Shown here piece after piece: positions 31,336-44,700 of a stretch of DNA of 64,000 nucleotides. A program made the position numbers and the translations under genes. Location of the stretch: positions 8,685,012-8,749,011 of the forward strand of contig JAJEKV010000046.1 in the NCBI GenBank assembly GCA_021234155.1, given 5' to 3'. Position 1 is the first letter of the stretch, and every line of letters begins with the position of its first letter. This stretch comes from Isoetes taiwanensis. Lineage: Eukaryota; Streptophyta; Lycopodiopsida; Isoetales; Isoetaceae. The notes beneath the pieces are model-generated. The model made no database searches, had not been told where the DNA came from, and worked only from the letters and a program-made list of their open reading frames with translations.

Positions 31336-31833
31336 TCCATTTTTTGCAAAAAATTCATCAAATTACATGGTTGAATCCATAAGGGAGACAAATCATCATG
31401 CCATATCATCACCAACACCTCCACATCATCATCCACATGTCACACACATCATGTCCACCTCATCACAAGTTTTGACTAGAAAATTTTTGCTTGGCCAAGT
31501 TGTTTAACACATCACCACCCTTGTTTGCCATGTCATCCTTACATTGCCGACTCATCATGCCCTCGTGATATCTTTAACTACAAATTAAGGATAAAATTAC
31601 CCGTAAAACACCACCTTGCTGTATTACAGTTTTAAGAAGAAGAAACAGAATATGAGTTGTTTCCACCAAGCTAACCAAGTAACTGAGAATCAAATTACAA
31701 CACAATTACAAATTAGTTAAGGCTACTCAGAACATAGACCAGACAATACAAACAGCCATAGCCATGCATTACAGAGACACAAGGCAAGTCGTGCATAAAA
31801 ATAAGTAAAACAGAAATTGATATTATAACATAC
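31336..31833. other. LTR tail and intergenic or intron DNA
   Basis: Rich in CAT/CAC trinucleotides up to about 31560, probably the rest of the gypsy LTR. Then AT-rich text without a gene. Confidence 0.4.
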
Positions 31834-32279
31834 CATGTTGCAACCTCAACAGAACATACGTGACCATATCATTCTGAGCAATATGAAACTCTTGTTGATA
31901 AATACAAAAGAATACATACCTTCGTGGTAACATGTGAGTATCATATCCCTTGATTGAGTGCATGAGCAAATTAAGAATTTCATGCTCAGTTTGACCAAAG
32001 AATACTTTGAGCAAAAGAATGCGTGCCACTCTTGTTTCTTGCTCGCTAACACAGTTTGATCTTTTGAATACTAGATCAAGCATTAAAATTTGTACACCAA
32101 GCAAAATAGCAGTCATTTCCAAGTAGCATAATACATCTTTCGAAGGAAATAAAGAGCAATACCATGTCCCTTAACAAAGTTCCAGCTGCTGTAAGAGATG
32201 TCCAATAATTTGTCTGTTTAACAGATTTGAAATACTCGCTCCACTTTGAAATAACCAAAGCAAACATCGAATCATCCAT
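31834..32279 (-). CDS. Possible host gene exons, divergent from the helicase (unrecognised)
   Basis: On the minus strand, coding-like blocks occur. From an ATG at 32279: MDDSMFALVISKWSEYFKSV, continuing to TAAGTLLRDM, with a GT donor at 32162. 32122-31920 reads LGVQILMLDLVFKRSNCV and on to HSIKGYDTHMLPR, with an AAG/GTATGT donor at 31919. 31873-31834 lies between CAG and GTATGT signals. The text looks like helical-repeat protein, but I do not recognise it, and the simplest splice between blocks 1 and 2 does not keep phase. It is head-to-head with the helicase gene, about 1.26 kb apart. Confidence 0.3.
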
Positions 32280-32530
32280 GGTGCAAGAGATGGAGCCACA
32301 AATTATATATGTATAACCAGGATGCCCCTGAGAAGGCAAGGTATTGGCCAACTCTCTCAGAGTTCTTTTCCTCAGCCTATATATGTTTAACACTTCATGT
32401 TTCATGCCTTGGAAGAGCATTCAGTGCATATGATGCAATCATGCGTGCAATCATGGAATGCAGTAAAATACCACCTGTAAAGATCTCAACTCCCATTTTT
32501 TCCAGCCAAGAGCTTGAAAACAATCGAAGG

Positions 32531-33478
32531 CACAGGTCTCCATCTCAAAATCACACCAAAACTCTTCTTGCCAGAAGTCGGCACAAACACTATATAGAAC
32601 AATAACAATAACAAGAACAAGAAGAAGGGCCCTGATAAGTCAGCATCTTCATGGAGATGTGGGTTTTGTTTTGATGGGTTCAGTACACGAAAGAAAAAAA
32701 AAAATCCAGCACCCAAATCCCAAGGAGAAACAGGAACAAGAAGATTTCTGCCATGTGCCTCTCTATCGCGGGGATCTCCGAAAGACCATGCGAAGTGGAA
32801 TTTTCTTTACTTACTAATTTTTTTAACTATAGATGCGAAATTACACAGATCTAACGAGATGGAATCAATTTGGCCTATGTGGCATGGCACGTGGCATAGC
32901 TAGAATCCCAGCAAATCAGTCACCCCGGGTTAGATGCGAAATTACACAGATTTAACGACATGGAATCAATTTGGCCTAGCACAGGTCTCCATCTCAAAAT
33001 CACACCAAAACTCTTCTTGCCAGAAGTCGGCACAAGCCAAACACTATATAGAACAATAACAATAACAAGAACAAGAAGAAGAAGGGCCCTGATAAGTCAG
33101 CATCTTCATGGAGATGTGGGTTTTGTTTTGATGGGTTCAGTACACGAAAGAAAAAAAAAATCCCAAGGAGAAACAGGAACAAGAAGATTTCTGCCATGTG
33201 CCTCTCTATCGCGGGGATCTCCGAAAGACCATGCGAAGTGGAATTTTCTTTACTTTCTAATTTTTTTAACTGTAGATGCGAAATTACACAGATCTAACGA
33301 CATGGAATCAATTTGGCCTATGTGGCATGGCACGTGGCATAGCTAGAATCCCAACAAATCGCCTCGGGTTAGATGCGAAACGAAATTACACAGATTTAAC
33401 GACATGGAATAATTTGGCCTATGTGGCATGGCACGTGGCATAGCTAGAATCCCAGCAAATCGGTCACCTCGGGTTAGG
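32531..33478 (+). repeat. 449-bp tandem duplication with nested ~100-bp repeats upstream of the helicase
   Basis: Text from 32531 recurs at 32980 (CACAGGTCTCCATCTCAAAA). Within both units a shorter unit starting AGATGCGAAATTACACAG recurs at 32831, 32932 (partial), 33274 and 33371. The block ends 64 bp before the helicase ATG, so it makes up the proximal promoter. Confidence 0.9.
32888..33439 (+). promoter_or_regulatory. Three G-box/ABRE-type sites in the duplicated promoter
   Basis: CACGTGGC occurs at 32888-32895, 33331-33338 and 33432-33439, once in each full copy of the ~100-bp repeat. G-box sites bind plant bZIP/bHLH factors. The positions, about 650 to 100 bp upstream of the ATG, suit promoter use; use itself is inferred. 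Confidence 0.5.
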
Positions 33479-33513
33479 CAACCCTGCTAAAGATTAAAAT
33501 CATCGGGAGATAC

Positions 33514-33525
33514 ATGGTGACGTAG
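33514..33525 (+). promoter_or_regulatory. Minimal upstream ORF before the helicase start
   Basis: ATGGTGACGTAG encodes three codons and a stop, ending 17 bp before the main ATG at 33543. If transcribed it could lower or tune initiation at the main start. Confidence 0.35.
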
Positions 33526-33542
33526 TCCGCGCATTGGTTTTC

Positions 33543-36500
33543 ATGGCTCCGAAGAAACAAATCGCCAGGGCCAAAATAAAGGGAAGCTCTGGCGGAGTGG
33601 GTGCTAAGAGCGTTGCCCAGCTGAAGATTTCCGCCGAAAATGAAGCAAGGGTACGCAGATTGCTTCAAAATCGTGGTCCTTCAAACGTCCCTGCTACTGC
33701 TGTTGGAGCTGAGGCAGATATTTCAGAGGGCGAGAAAAGGCAAGTTGAGCGAAGGTTGAGGCATGTGTATGATAACCTCCAAAATGAGGGGTTCACAAAT
33801 TCCCAGATACAGATGGTTTTGACAGCTCTGAATCCGGTACATTCTAGTCGTCTGCTTGTTGTGTCAATTACGCACTTTAAAAATAAGATAAATAGCCAAG
33901 CTCGTATTTTTTATAAGAATTGTTGTTTTCTGAAAATGTTGGTCATGGAAGTCAGATAAAAAGGTTAGCATTACACATATTCTCAAGGGATTCGTCAAAG
34001 AAGCAGTGCTCATTAGGATTTAAAAACGATGAGGGAAGATCAAAGATTATGCTTGCATGAAGCTGAGCCTTAAACATAGTCGAACCAACTTTTATTGTCA
34101 TATATTACGCAAAAAAAGTAATCACAATTTTTTTTGGGGGACGTTTGTTTGCATGTGAGGAAGTTGGATATGTACGGTTATATGTTTAGACTGCAATTAG
34201 AGGTGAATTGCAGTTTAATCCATGGATCGTGGTCATTTTGCTTCCTGTATTGATGGTTGGGTGAGGGTATTAGATTGAATTGCTGATTTAATTATTTTGC
34301 TATATGGTTTTGCCTTTAATTTGTTCACTTCCATATGCATACTGAACAAAATTCCTCATTGCAGGGAGGAGTAACTCTAGAGTCAGCATTGGATTGGCTT
34401 TGTCTAAACTTGCCCACAAATGATCTGCCACTGAAGTTCTCAACTGGGTTTCATGTTGTCCAACCTGAAGGTTTTCTTCTGTTTGGATATTCTTTCTTGT
34501 GGACTTCCCTATTGGTAAACGCAAGTGAAGTACAATTTGTGTCCTTTATAGGAGGAGCGATACAGGTGTTAGGCGTGGCACAACCTGAAGGAGGTCTAGA
34601 AAACCGGTCTTTGGAAAAACCGGAAGAGTCTTTTACAGATTACATAAAGCTTGATTCTAAAAGGAAAGAACAGAACAATGCTGATTTGCAGGCAGAACAA
34701 GCTGATTGGATACGTCAATACATGGCCCAACAGGTTTTGTGAATTTTCTTTGTCTTTTCTGATCTTGGAAAATCTTATTGGTCTTCTGAGATCACTTGAT
34801 CTAGTTGTATTTATTGTTTAGGAGGAGGAAGCTGAAAGCCACCCAGAATGCCCAGATGATTTGGATTGGGAGGTACTGCCATCAAAGCCCTTCTCATATG
34901 TATCCTAAAGGGAAACCATTATAGAATTTACATTTCTGGCCTATGAAGCTTACTCACGTGGGCTTTAAATATGGATCCCATGTTAATTGTTTTTGCCACC
35001 TCGCAGGAGAAGGATGGAAAACACTGGGAGAGTACTTCACGAGCAGTGAGTTAATATCATGCAGCTTTAGCTGATACTCTTATAAGTAATGATGTGCCAT
35101 TGCACTTTTCAGAATTCTCCAAAGCAGATTGTGGAAGATTTTTTGGCAGCAAAACAAGCAGCCCTTGAGGGTAAACGAAATGGAGATAAACAAAAACAAG
35201 CTGCAGCAGGACAAAAGATACGTTTTTTAAAGGAGGAAATGATTTCTTTAGGTACTTCTCATGTGAAAATTGGCAAAGCAAGAGTGTTTGAGGATTGGAT
35301 ATGCAGGAAGAAAGATGCATGCTTTGATATCTACATCAAGATTTTGCTGCTTTTGTGTTCATTATTAATCTAACCTAGGTATGAGCACAATGGCTATAGG
35401 ATTGAGCAGCAGTATTTTGCTATCAACCAACAACATTCAAGTTGACATGTCTGCAAACTCTTTTAATGCGGAAGAATTGGCCGCTACTAATATGGCAATG
35501 GTACAACACGATGGAGAGGGTACCCTTGCAAACGATTCTGCAGTTTGTCATCTAGGACCTGAAGTTAGTGGAACAGAAGCCATACTGATGCAAGCAAATG
35601 ACGATGAAGAGGAGGGCATGGAAACTTTGTTTAATGAAGATGCCACAGGACCAACAATGCTGCCTGAGAGCATTACAACATTGCAGAAAATGAATAAAAT
35701 AATGAAAAGTAGAGCTGACATGCCAGAGCACTCTTATGCCAAGAAAGGAACAAAAAGTTCTCAGGCATGGCATTTCCTGTGAACATGTTCTTATTTTTTT
35801 CTCGCATGGGACATAACATCTTAGCTTTATGGAGAAGGCTGTGCAAATGTCTTATTCAGTTCATGCTAATATTTTACTTTTCATTCTTCCATATTTTAGC
35901 ATATGAAATCCTACAAACTATCTACGGTCCTTGCATTTGTCAGTTTGATAAGCTAGTTATGCCTGTGTCTATGGAATGCATATCTTATTTTCAGCTAAAG
36001 GCTAAATAGATGATGTCTAAGAGATGGACAGGTAGGGTAGGGGAATAAAACACCTACAATTTAGCTTCATAAGGAGGTTGCAAAAGACAGTAGGTCACGT
36101 TTCTTGATTGATAACTTTTTCATGAAGGGTCTTATGAGATGGCGTGAAGGGTCTTAGGAGATGATTTGATAGCTCTGGTATAAAAGATCCTCTATTTATC
36201 ATGTAGCAAAGATGACAGCTAGGCCCAATTGATGCAGCAGGTGGTGGCAACTAGGCATTTCCTTAAAATATTGGAACAATGAACTACTGACAAATGTTAC
36301 GGGAAAGGAGTGAAAGGCAAAAATAAGTTAATGATTCATGTTTCTTTTGCAAAATAGAAGTTCGATTGTTGATAGTTTTATGCATAGCAGGAGGATACAA
36401 CTCGGCACCCAATGGCACTTCTTCAACAATACTGTCAAAAGAATAAATGGGGGGCACCAAAGTATGAAAAAATTTCTCAACGAGGGGATAAATACACTTA

Positions 36501-38790
36501 TATTGTTACTGTTATGCGGCCTTCTAGTGGCAGGGGAAAAAACAGAATTTCTGGTGGGCCATTTACATGCAAGCTACCAGATGGGGAGGATATGTTCGAT
36601 ACCATAGAGGTAATGGCTATTCTAAGAATGTGTATCTTGCACCCACAGCATGACATGTCTTGAACATTATAGAATACTTATATTAATGTGCTTTGCAGGA
36701 AGCACAAAACACAATTGCCACCTATGCGTTGCGTTCCTTATTTCCTGAAATGCCATTGCACCAACTTTTGCCAGAACCATACCATTCCTTGTTCATTCAA
36801 TGGAACTTCAAAGGTTCACTCTTTCGCCTTGTATGGAAGTTTTTCATTGAATTATGCTTTAGTTTTGATTCTCGGGCATACAATAACCAGTTTCTACTAT
36901 TGCATTTGAGTTAGGCACGGCATCCCAAAGGAACCAAATAGAGGATGCCATTACGCGGGATAACTTTATAAAAACTCTAGTTGGATCCAGTGGTGGCTTT
37001 GCAAGCAGAGATTCAGGAGCTCCAATTAAAGAGGAATTATTGCCATCTCATGGTTTGAGAGGCCCATTGAAACAAGATAGAAGATATGAAAAAGGAAGTG
37101 AGATTTCTGCAGCTTTTTAATTCATTCAAGGTTTTTAACTTTTTTCTGTTAAGGTCACATTTGTGTAAGTAATGGAACCGTTTTCAACGTAGTTACAAAT
37201 ACATTTATCAGGCATACAGTATATTTATCAATTATAAGCCAGCCAATAGTTTTTATGCTGAACAAACCTTTGAAGGAACATTGTTACAAGTCTCAATAGG
37301 GCTATAACACGTCCTGATCTCAGCCATTCTAACACTCTCTGCTAACTCTATATGCAAATTCATTTTAAAATGGATTTAGCCTAACGACTGACTGACAGCG
37401 AGAACGCACATATGGAATTCACCACACGCACCATAGCATCTGCCACGCAGATGCACCCCATCATATCTAGACAGTACATCTGTCTCCTCTAGATACCCAT
37501 GACTGCATGCTATTGTGGTTTGATCTTCAGAACGCCTTTCTTGGGAAGATGCAGACACTGACATCTTGATCAAAAGGATCTCCCTGTTTGTGTGTTGCTT
37601 CCATCTTCTTTATACTTCACCATAGTTTGTTAGCAGTTGTTTATGTAGAACGTTTCATATAATAAATCCTTTTCTTTTCTTTCCAGGAGACTCCTCTCAT
37701 TTGAAAGTTACCCTAGAGAACAGGCAGGCCACCAATCAGTACAAGGTAGTAATTTGACTGACCATAAACAATTACTGAAAACAGCACTGATGATCATGTA
37801 TCACGAACTGGCTTTACTTTGCAATTACATGATTTAGCTCTGGGTTGTGTGTTATTGAGGTCCTGCTTACACAGATGTAATTTTCTTTAGTACTGTTACT
37901 TGTATAGAGGTTGTTAGAGCAGGAATTGCAAGGATGTTGGTTCTAGGTTAGAGCCATGTAGCAAACTGGCGTTTACTAGTGGGAGAAGCAGGGTCTTGCA
38001 GTTGGCAGGTGGGATGTCTCCATTCAGTGTCTGAGTTGCCAATATGAGAAAGAAGCAGCATAGTTCATTCAAGGGGGTGGTGACATTTAAAGTTTACTCT
38101 TAGACAGTTCAATGAGGTGTAAGAAATTATTTTGGTTGAACAAGAATCTCAAGTTTGTATCTCAATAGTAGATAAAATTATAGACTAGGGATTTTATACA
38201 GGTTTCATTTATTGCAAGCACTTGGCTTGTAATTAGATCCTCAAGTACAAGTTAGTGCACCTTCTTTTCTTTCCTTTGCAAGGCACATGTTGAAGATGAT
38301 TGAACAAGAAATGATTACATGCTTTTTGGTATACAAATATCAGCAAGCTCAAGGTTTGTGTATTTGGAGATGATTGAATAAGAAATGATTACATGCTTTT
38401 TGGTATACAAATATCAGCAAGCTCAAGGTTTGTTTATTTGCATTTCTGACCAGTGCTCCACTGCAGGAAATGTTGGATATTCGTGAATCTCTTCCTATTG
38501 CATCTGTGAAACAGAATTTTCTTAAATTACTGGATTGTAATGACGTTGTTGTAGTTTGTGGTGAGACTGGAAGTGGAAAAACGACACAGGTTGGTTTTTT
38601 CGTAACAATTGCCAAATTCTTTCACAGTGCTTAACATTATACCCCAGAAATTCAAGTTATACTTGAAGGATGCTATCTGTTCTCACACCTACTTTGTTTG
38701 CAGATTCCACAATATGTGTTGGACAATATGATATTGGCAGGGAATGGAGAACTTTGTAACATAATCTGCACTCAGCCAAGGAGAATTGCT
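33543..38790 (+). CDS. Helicase exons 1-13 (N-terminus to motif Ia)
   Basis: Exons: 33543-33836, 34365-34470, 34552-34733, 34822-34872, 35007-35045, 35113-35251, 35379-35764, 36391-36609, 36699-36813, 36915-37097, 37687-37745, 38467-38589, 38704-38790. All introns are GT-AG except the one after exon 7, which reads CAG/GCATGG. Exon 1 begins [18 protein letters not shown] and holds [13 protein letters not shown]. Exon 2 reads [20 protein letters not shown]. Exon 8 ([20 protein letters not shown]) is dsRBD-like. Exon 12 contains the Walker A loop. These exons are close-packed (introns mostly below 700 bp), unlike the later part. Confidence 0.92.
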
Positions 38791-41700
38791 GTATGTAATT
38801 GCAAACTTTTCTTCTTCTTAGAGAGGTTAATGTGGGAACTTGGGACATACATGACATTGTTCTAGATGTCACATGTAGTTGGTCAGAGGCATGTTCTTAT
38901 AGTGGACTTAATATTAGGGTAGCTTGTTAAATTAGCAATGGTTAATTAGATTATTGAAAGCGTCACTATAAGTGGACGTTTAGTTTGATATAAACTAGAT
39001 CTCAGACCCTATGTATGGACGTCGAAGGAACTAAATGAGGCATTGCAAGTTAATCTGAGAAAAGCTGACCTTGTGTTCTATTTAAGTGGGTCCTGCCTAA
39101 AGGGCTATAGACTGATAAGAAAGAAGATGCAGATCATCTTAGAAAAGGGGAAAGGGAAGATTATTAGGTAATGAGAAGTAAGAAGTTGAAAAGATATATA
39201 GAGAAGTCTGATGAAATCAGATGCAACTGACATTGGATAGTGGTCTAAAGACGAATGAAGAGGACCATTGGCGTCCTCTAGTGTCTTCGCTTCTTTATGG
39301 TGTAAGAGCCCAGTGTTTGGTGAAAGAAAGAGAGAAAGTTCGTCCATTATTACAGTTTTTTTCCTTCAGCATACTTTTTGCTTGATTTCTTAGATTCAAG
39401 GCCCATTTGTCTTGGCTATCTAGCAAGCCAATTCTTAGCTAGCTTGGAGTAGTTCAGATGAGTTTCATAGCAAATTTGCTGGAAAAATTGGTGAAGTGCC
39501 AAAATTCAAGAATCAGTGAACAAATCTTTCTGATTCATTGCAGTGAGTTTGGTTTTGGTCTGCACACAGCAAGATTACTGAAAGATTTAGTGATCTGTAT
39601 ATTTCTTGTGTGATTCTGCAATTGGTCAAGCAACCATGTAGGAGTTGATCCTTGGAAGTCTGTTTTAGTCTTGTTTTAGATGGAACAAATTATCTGACAT
39701 GGAGTATAGGAAGGTTGTGAATTACTTAAAAGCTCTTGTAGATACAAATATTAGACGTCAGCTTAAGTCTTGCAAAACTTTTGGAGAGGCTTGGAAGTAT
39801 TTGCATGATTCGGCACAGTACAAGGACTTGGAATTATAAAAAATAAGACGAGATCTGACTCTAGATGACTGTTATAATTTAATAATATTTCTCTCAACTT
39901 AAGGCTCTTAGGGAGGATCTTAATGTTGGAGGCACAATTACTGATTTTGATCTACTGGTGTTTCGAGGAGTTGGAAATAGATATCAGAATATCATTGGCT
40001 CTATCAAAACTCAAAAGAAGCTATAAGTGGACATTTACTGAAGTACAGAATGTATTAGTTCAAGAAGAGTTGGAATGCCACAGAAAATAAAAAAAAGCAG
40101 AGGTACATCTTACTCAACTTAATCTCGCTGTTGTTGAATGGAACAAGGGAAACAGAAGCAAGAGGATCGACCAAAGAAGGCAGGCCTTAAGTGACTTGTT
40201 GGCACTGTTGGCAGAAGAGTCGTTTTAAGAATCACTGTCCTGTTAAGCATTTGTTGCAAACTTTCTCTTTTATTAATTCTCAGTCCTCTTCTTCAGAGTG
40301 CTAGTGCTATATCTGGTTCAGCAGTTTTATCATCCATGTTTACCGAATGAATATCTTGCGTAGCTGCTCCAAATGATTAGTCCCTTGTCTCTCCCAGTTA
40401 TCAGGGGTATTAAAATTAACTATACCTCAACAACATACGAGCGGATGATGCCACATCATCATGATGCCAGGTCAGCATTATTGCCTGCATAAGTCATTAC
40501 ATTTCATTGTAACATTTACCTTGTCTCCTTATAAATAAAGTGATTCCATTGGCATCCTCTAGTGTCTTTCCAAGTCCTCCAATCTTCTCTGAACTTTTAG
40601 TTCAGCTTCAATCTTCAGTTTATGGAGGAGAGTCAGAATACTAAATCTAAGTTAAGTTATAGACTGACAAAGTATCTATTAAGCTTGCTGACAACTTATC
40701 TGTTATCTACAACCTAAGTGCTATCTGTCAAGGCAATATTTGTTAATCCCTTTGTAGCCAGGGCAGGCTAAATCACCTGCTATCAGACATGTAGTTTGAG
40801 ATGTACAAATGCATTTCTCTCTAGCTGATCTGGGCAGTGTTGACATTATATGAGAATGTAATAGGCAGAGTGAAAATAGATGGGCAATTTTCAGAGGAAG
40901 TTTTCAGTACAATTGGGGTTAAACAAGGGTGCCCCCTCTCTCCTACTCTATTTGGACTTTACATTGATGAGCTTGAAAGCTTTGTTTAGTGTTTAGGCGG
41001 AGAAGGCTCCATGCTCGCTCAGGAATGCATTCCCATTTTGCTCTATGCGGATGATGTGGTTCTAAACTCACCATCTCCTCAAGGGCTCCAAAAACATTTG
41101 GCTGCCCTAGAAGCCTTTTGCAAAGATAGAGAGCTGCAAGTAAATCTCAACAAGACCAAAGTGATGGTATTTAATACCTCTTGGAAAAATTGGAAAAATA
41201 ACTCTTTTACTTTCCAAGGACAACCTGTAGAAATTGTTTCTGCATACACCTATTTGGGGGTAGAGTTTGCGGGCCCTCTATTCAGATTGAGGGGGGCTGG
41301 TCAGGCAAGGATTGCAAAAGGATATGCTTCTCTTGTACAGCTAGAAAAACAGTGCTACCAACTCCATTTCCAAGATGTTCATACAAAGCTCTTCCTGTTT
41401 GACACGTTGGTGAAGCCGGCAGCTTTATATGGTGCACAAATATGGGGAGTTGACCTTCGAGCCGATGACTGGGGTCAACTAGAGAGGCTCCAAATTTCTC
41501 TTCTCTCTAGAATGATTAGAAGCAAACATTCGGTACCCCATGATATAATGCTTGCTGAATTTAATGCAAAACCTCTGAAGATCGAGATTGCCTTCCAAAC
41601 AGTGACGTACTTGCATAAGTTACACCGTCTTGGACAGTCACAAGAAGGTCAAAGAAGACTTCCCTGGCTGGCATATGTGTCGTCTAAAACATTAGCAGAC

Positions 41701-44700
41701 CAAGGTAAGCGCTGTTGGTTCACAAGGACATCTAAATTGTTTGAGGAGATGGGTTTCTCTATGGGAAATATCCCACCTTTTCACTACAGTATAATGGATG
41801 ACAATCTGAATTTTACTCAGCAAGAAATCAATCAGCTTATACGCCATGACTTGGAGTATCTGTATGTTTCAAATACATGGGTGAATCCCATCAAAGAGCT
41901 GCCTGCTAAAAAGAAATTCTATAAGGATAACTTCCTAAATATATCAGCGGATGGATTCATTATAAGACCTGGATATTTAGATATAGCCGAACAAAGTGAG
42001 ATACTCTATGGGGCAGTTTAGAGTGTCATCTCACCAGCTGGAGATTGAGGTTGGTAGGGCGAAAAAGATTAGTCGTGAGGATCGGAAGTGCCCAATGTGC
42101 GATCTAAACATGGTCGAGTCAGAAGAACATTTTATTTTTACCTGCCCAACCTATTACATTATTAGAGGCAGATATCATTGTCTTTTTAGAGATCCCACAT
42201 CTCTACGACAGCTGGTAGAATATTACGATCAGAAATGTGTATCTCACTTTGTATATGAACTATCTCTAGAAAGGAGAAATTTTCTCAAACAAAAGAATCC
42301 AATGGGCCTGAAGCAAACAGAAATAACTGATTTCTTTTCTTCTGAGACAAACGATGATAAGAGGTTAGTAGACTCACCACAGAAGAGGAAGTATCCTGAC
42401 CCTAAAGGGGTAACTTTGGCACTGTCTAAAAAGATAAAACGATCAGCAGCCATGAAACATAAAAAGTCTTTCCAGAAGAGGCCAAGCAGCAAGCAGCAAA
42501 GCAGGCCAAGAAGGGGTATTATGAAGTATTTTGCAGCAGTCACAGGAACGAATGGGCTGTCTCCATCAAATCCTATCTGAGCAGATTTTTTGATTTTCAA
42601 TTGTTAAACTTAATATTTTTGTTTCCATACTTTAGATAACAGGAGGGTTTTCCTCCTGAAGGTCTTGAATTCTGTTTATGTTATGGTCTCATAGACCCTT
42701 CGGGTCTTACGTAGACGTTAATAAATCTTTCTTTCTTTCTTTCTAGTAGCTTCCTCTTTTGTATATCTCATCTTTAATTATCCATCAAACAGGTCCTTGT
42801 GTTTTTTGATCAAGCAAAGTGAAAGAATATAGGAGAGCTCTGCTTAAGCAACATGCTGGCGTGAACCTTTAAGCAGCGACAACTTTTTCTTTATCGGTGA
42901 TGAAAAGGAAATCTAACGTCCTGCATGAAGGAGTTACCTTGAGTATTTTGGAAAGAGTTAAGCAGGCAGCTCAGATGAGCTATAAGGAGCAAGAAAAGGA
43001 ATAACAATATCATCTCATACATTGCTTCGGTTCCTAGAGAAAACACCTAAATTACTTAGTATTCTTTGTACCACATGCTACTAGGATGCACACTACTTGC
43101 TCCTAGCTATTTATACTTTGCAATTGTATTATTGTTCTCATAGACCCATCGGTCTTCCGTAGACTTCAGTAAGTCTGTGTTTTTGTTCTATTAAAGTGTA
43201 TGGTGATAATACAAATAAGAATCTTATTGCAGGCAATCTCAATTGCTGAAAGAGTTGCTTCTGAAAGATGTGAACCATCTCCAGGAAGGAAAGGAAGCTT
43301 AGTGGGTTATCAAGTGCGCTTGGAATCATCTTGGTAAGCATCTTATGCCCTACATATCAGATGACACCCAAATGCTATGTAGTCGGTAAGGTTCTGGTGT
43401 CAGCTTTTGGTTCGCCTCCTCTTTTGAAATGACTGGTTGTGCTTTTGTGATTCTGAGCATTTTAGTTTCTCAAAACCGCTGACGTGACTTTTCCTTAACA
43501 GTGAAGAATGAAGTCTTTTTATTTGTCTAGGACCTTTTTTGAGGGTGCTTCTTCATTTTTTAAAAGAGTTTGTAAATGAATAAAGGCAGCACATTTCTGG
43601 TCATAATACCTCATACCCTGCTGCAGAGTTGTTGGATCTCTAAAACAGCGAGTGATGTCTCCCTCGTATGATGCAAGAAGCAGGGCAACTGAATGTATAT
43701 TCATCTTGATCCTTAGCCAAGTAGCCTATCTTTAAATTGTTCTATTTGGACTATACAAAAATGTTCTTTAGGTAAAAGATATTGCTATGCACTGTAACAA
43801 TTTGATCTCATAGATCTTACCTTCTCCACCAACTCCCATGTCTCAATAATCACAATTCCTTCTGTATTTTCACCTTACAATTCCAATATGTGCGCTTGTT
43901 GCAGATTATAACCTAACAATTCTGATAAGAAGCCCATTTCATGGAGGATCTTGAAAATTAAATTAGCAACTCTTTTTCTAGCATGGCTAGTGAAGCATAG
44001 CCTTTAGTAAGCTTCGCATGAACAACATCTTAAAAAGAATTCAAGCACTTAGTGAAGATTGAATTGGTTTTTTGCCAGTCATGATGACTCCTCTGTGGCA
44101 GGCTTGGGCGACATCTGGACAGCCCGAAAATGGTTCTATGGGACTGTTGGATTTTGTAGCTCAAGAATAACCTGTTGCAAGGGAGAATCAAGTCTTAAAA
44201 GCAGAAATCACTTGAAAATACATCGAAGCTGCAAGAATCAATGCGAGAACAGGTTGGAGCGGCAAGAAACAGGCCATCCGCTCTGTTCAAGGCATCGAAA
44301 TCTTGTTTTCTTGAGTGCAGATTTATGCTCAAACGCTTCAGTCCTCTTCAAGACAATCAAATCTGGTGATAGCTGGCAGCGCTCGTGACTTAGGAGGGGG
44401 CTAATAGCCGCCTAAGAAACTTTCGATCCTGGTGTGATACGAGAGTTCCCTTCCATGCCTTAATTATCTGATAAGGAGTGTGACAAGGGGATAATCATAT
44501 TACCTGATTGGTTTTTTCGTATTTTTAAAGTTGTCCCTCCTCCATTGTGATTTTATCAAGGTGATATTGCCATCACACCATGATGACATTGTCAATTGGA
44601 TGAATATTCATTTTGGAGCCATCCTGCTTTGATGTTTCTACATTTACCAGATCGTAGTCATGGTTACTTGCTAGTTTCTTAACTGTCAAGTAACAGGCGG

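Larger units (their letters stand above)
38791..43232 (+). other. Helicase intron 13 (4.4 kb), transposon-filled
   Basis: Between TQPRRIA and [12 protein letters not shown]. It contains a copia gag relic (about 39670-40250), LINE copy A (40821-42745) and a LINE 3'-end scrap (43130-43195). CCATTGGCxTCCTCTAGTGTCTT occurs at about 39266 and 40549, perhaps remnants of an LTR pair around the gag relic. Confidence 0.8.

Noticed and set aside
35881-36009. Frame downstream of helicase exon 7 as extra coding sequence
   Set aside because: AT-rich, ends in stops, and the spliced junction of exon 7 to exon 8 is already in phase without it.
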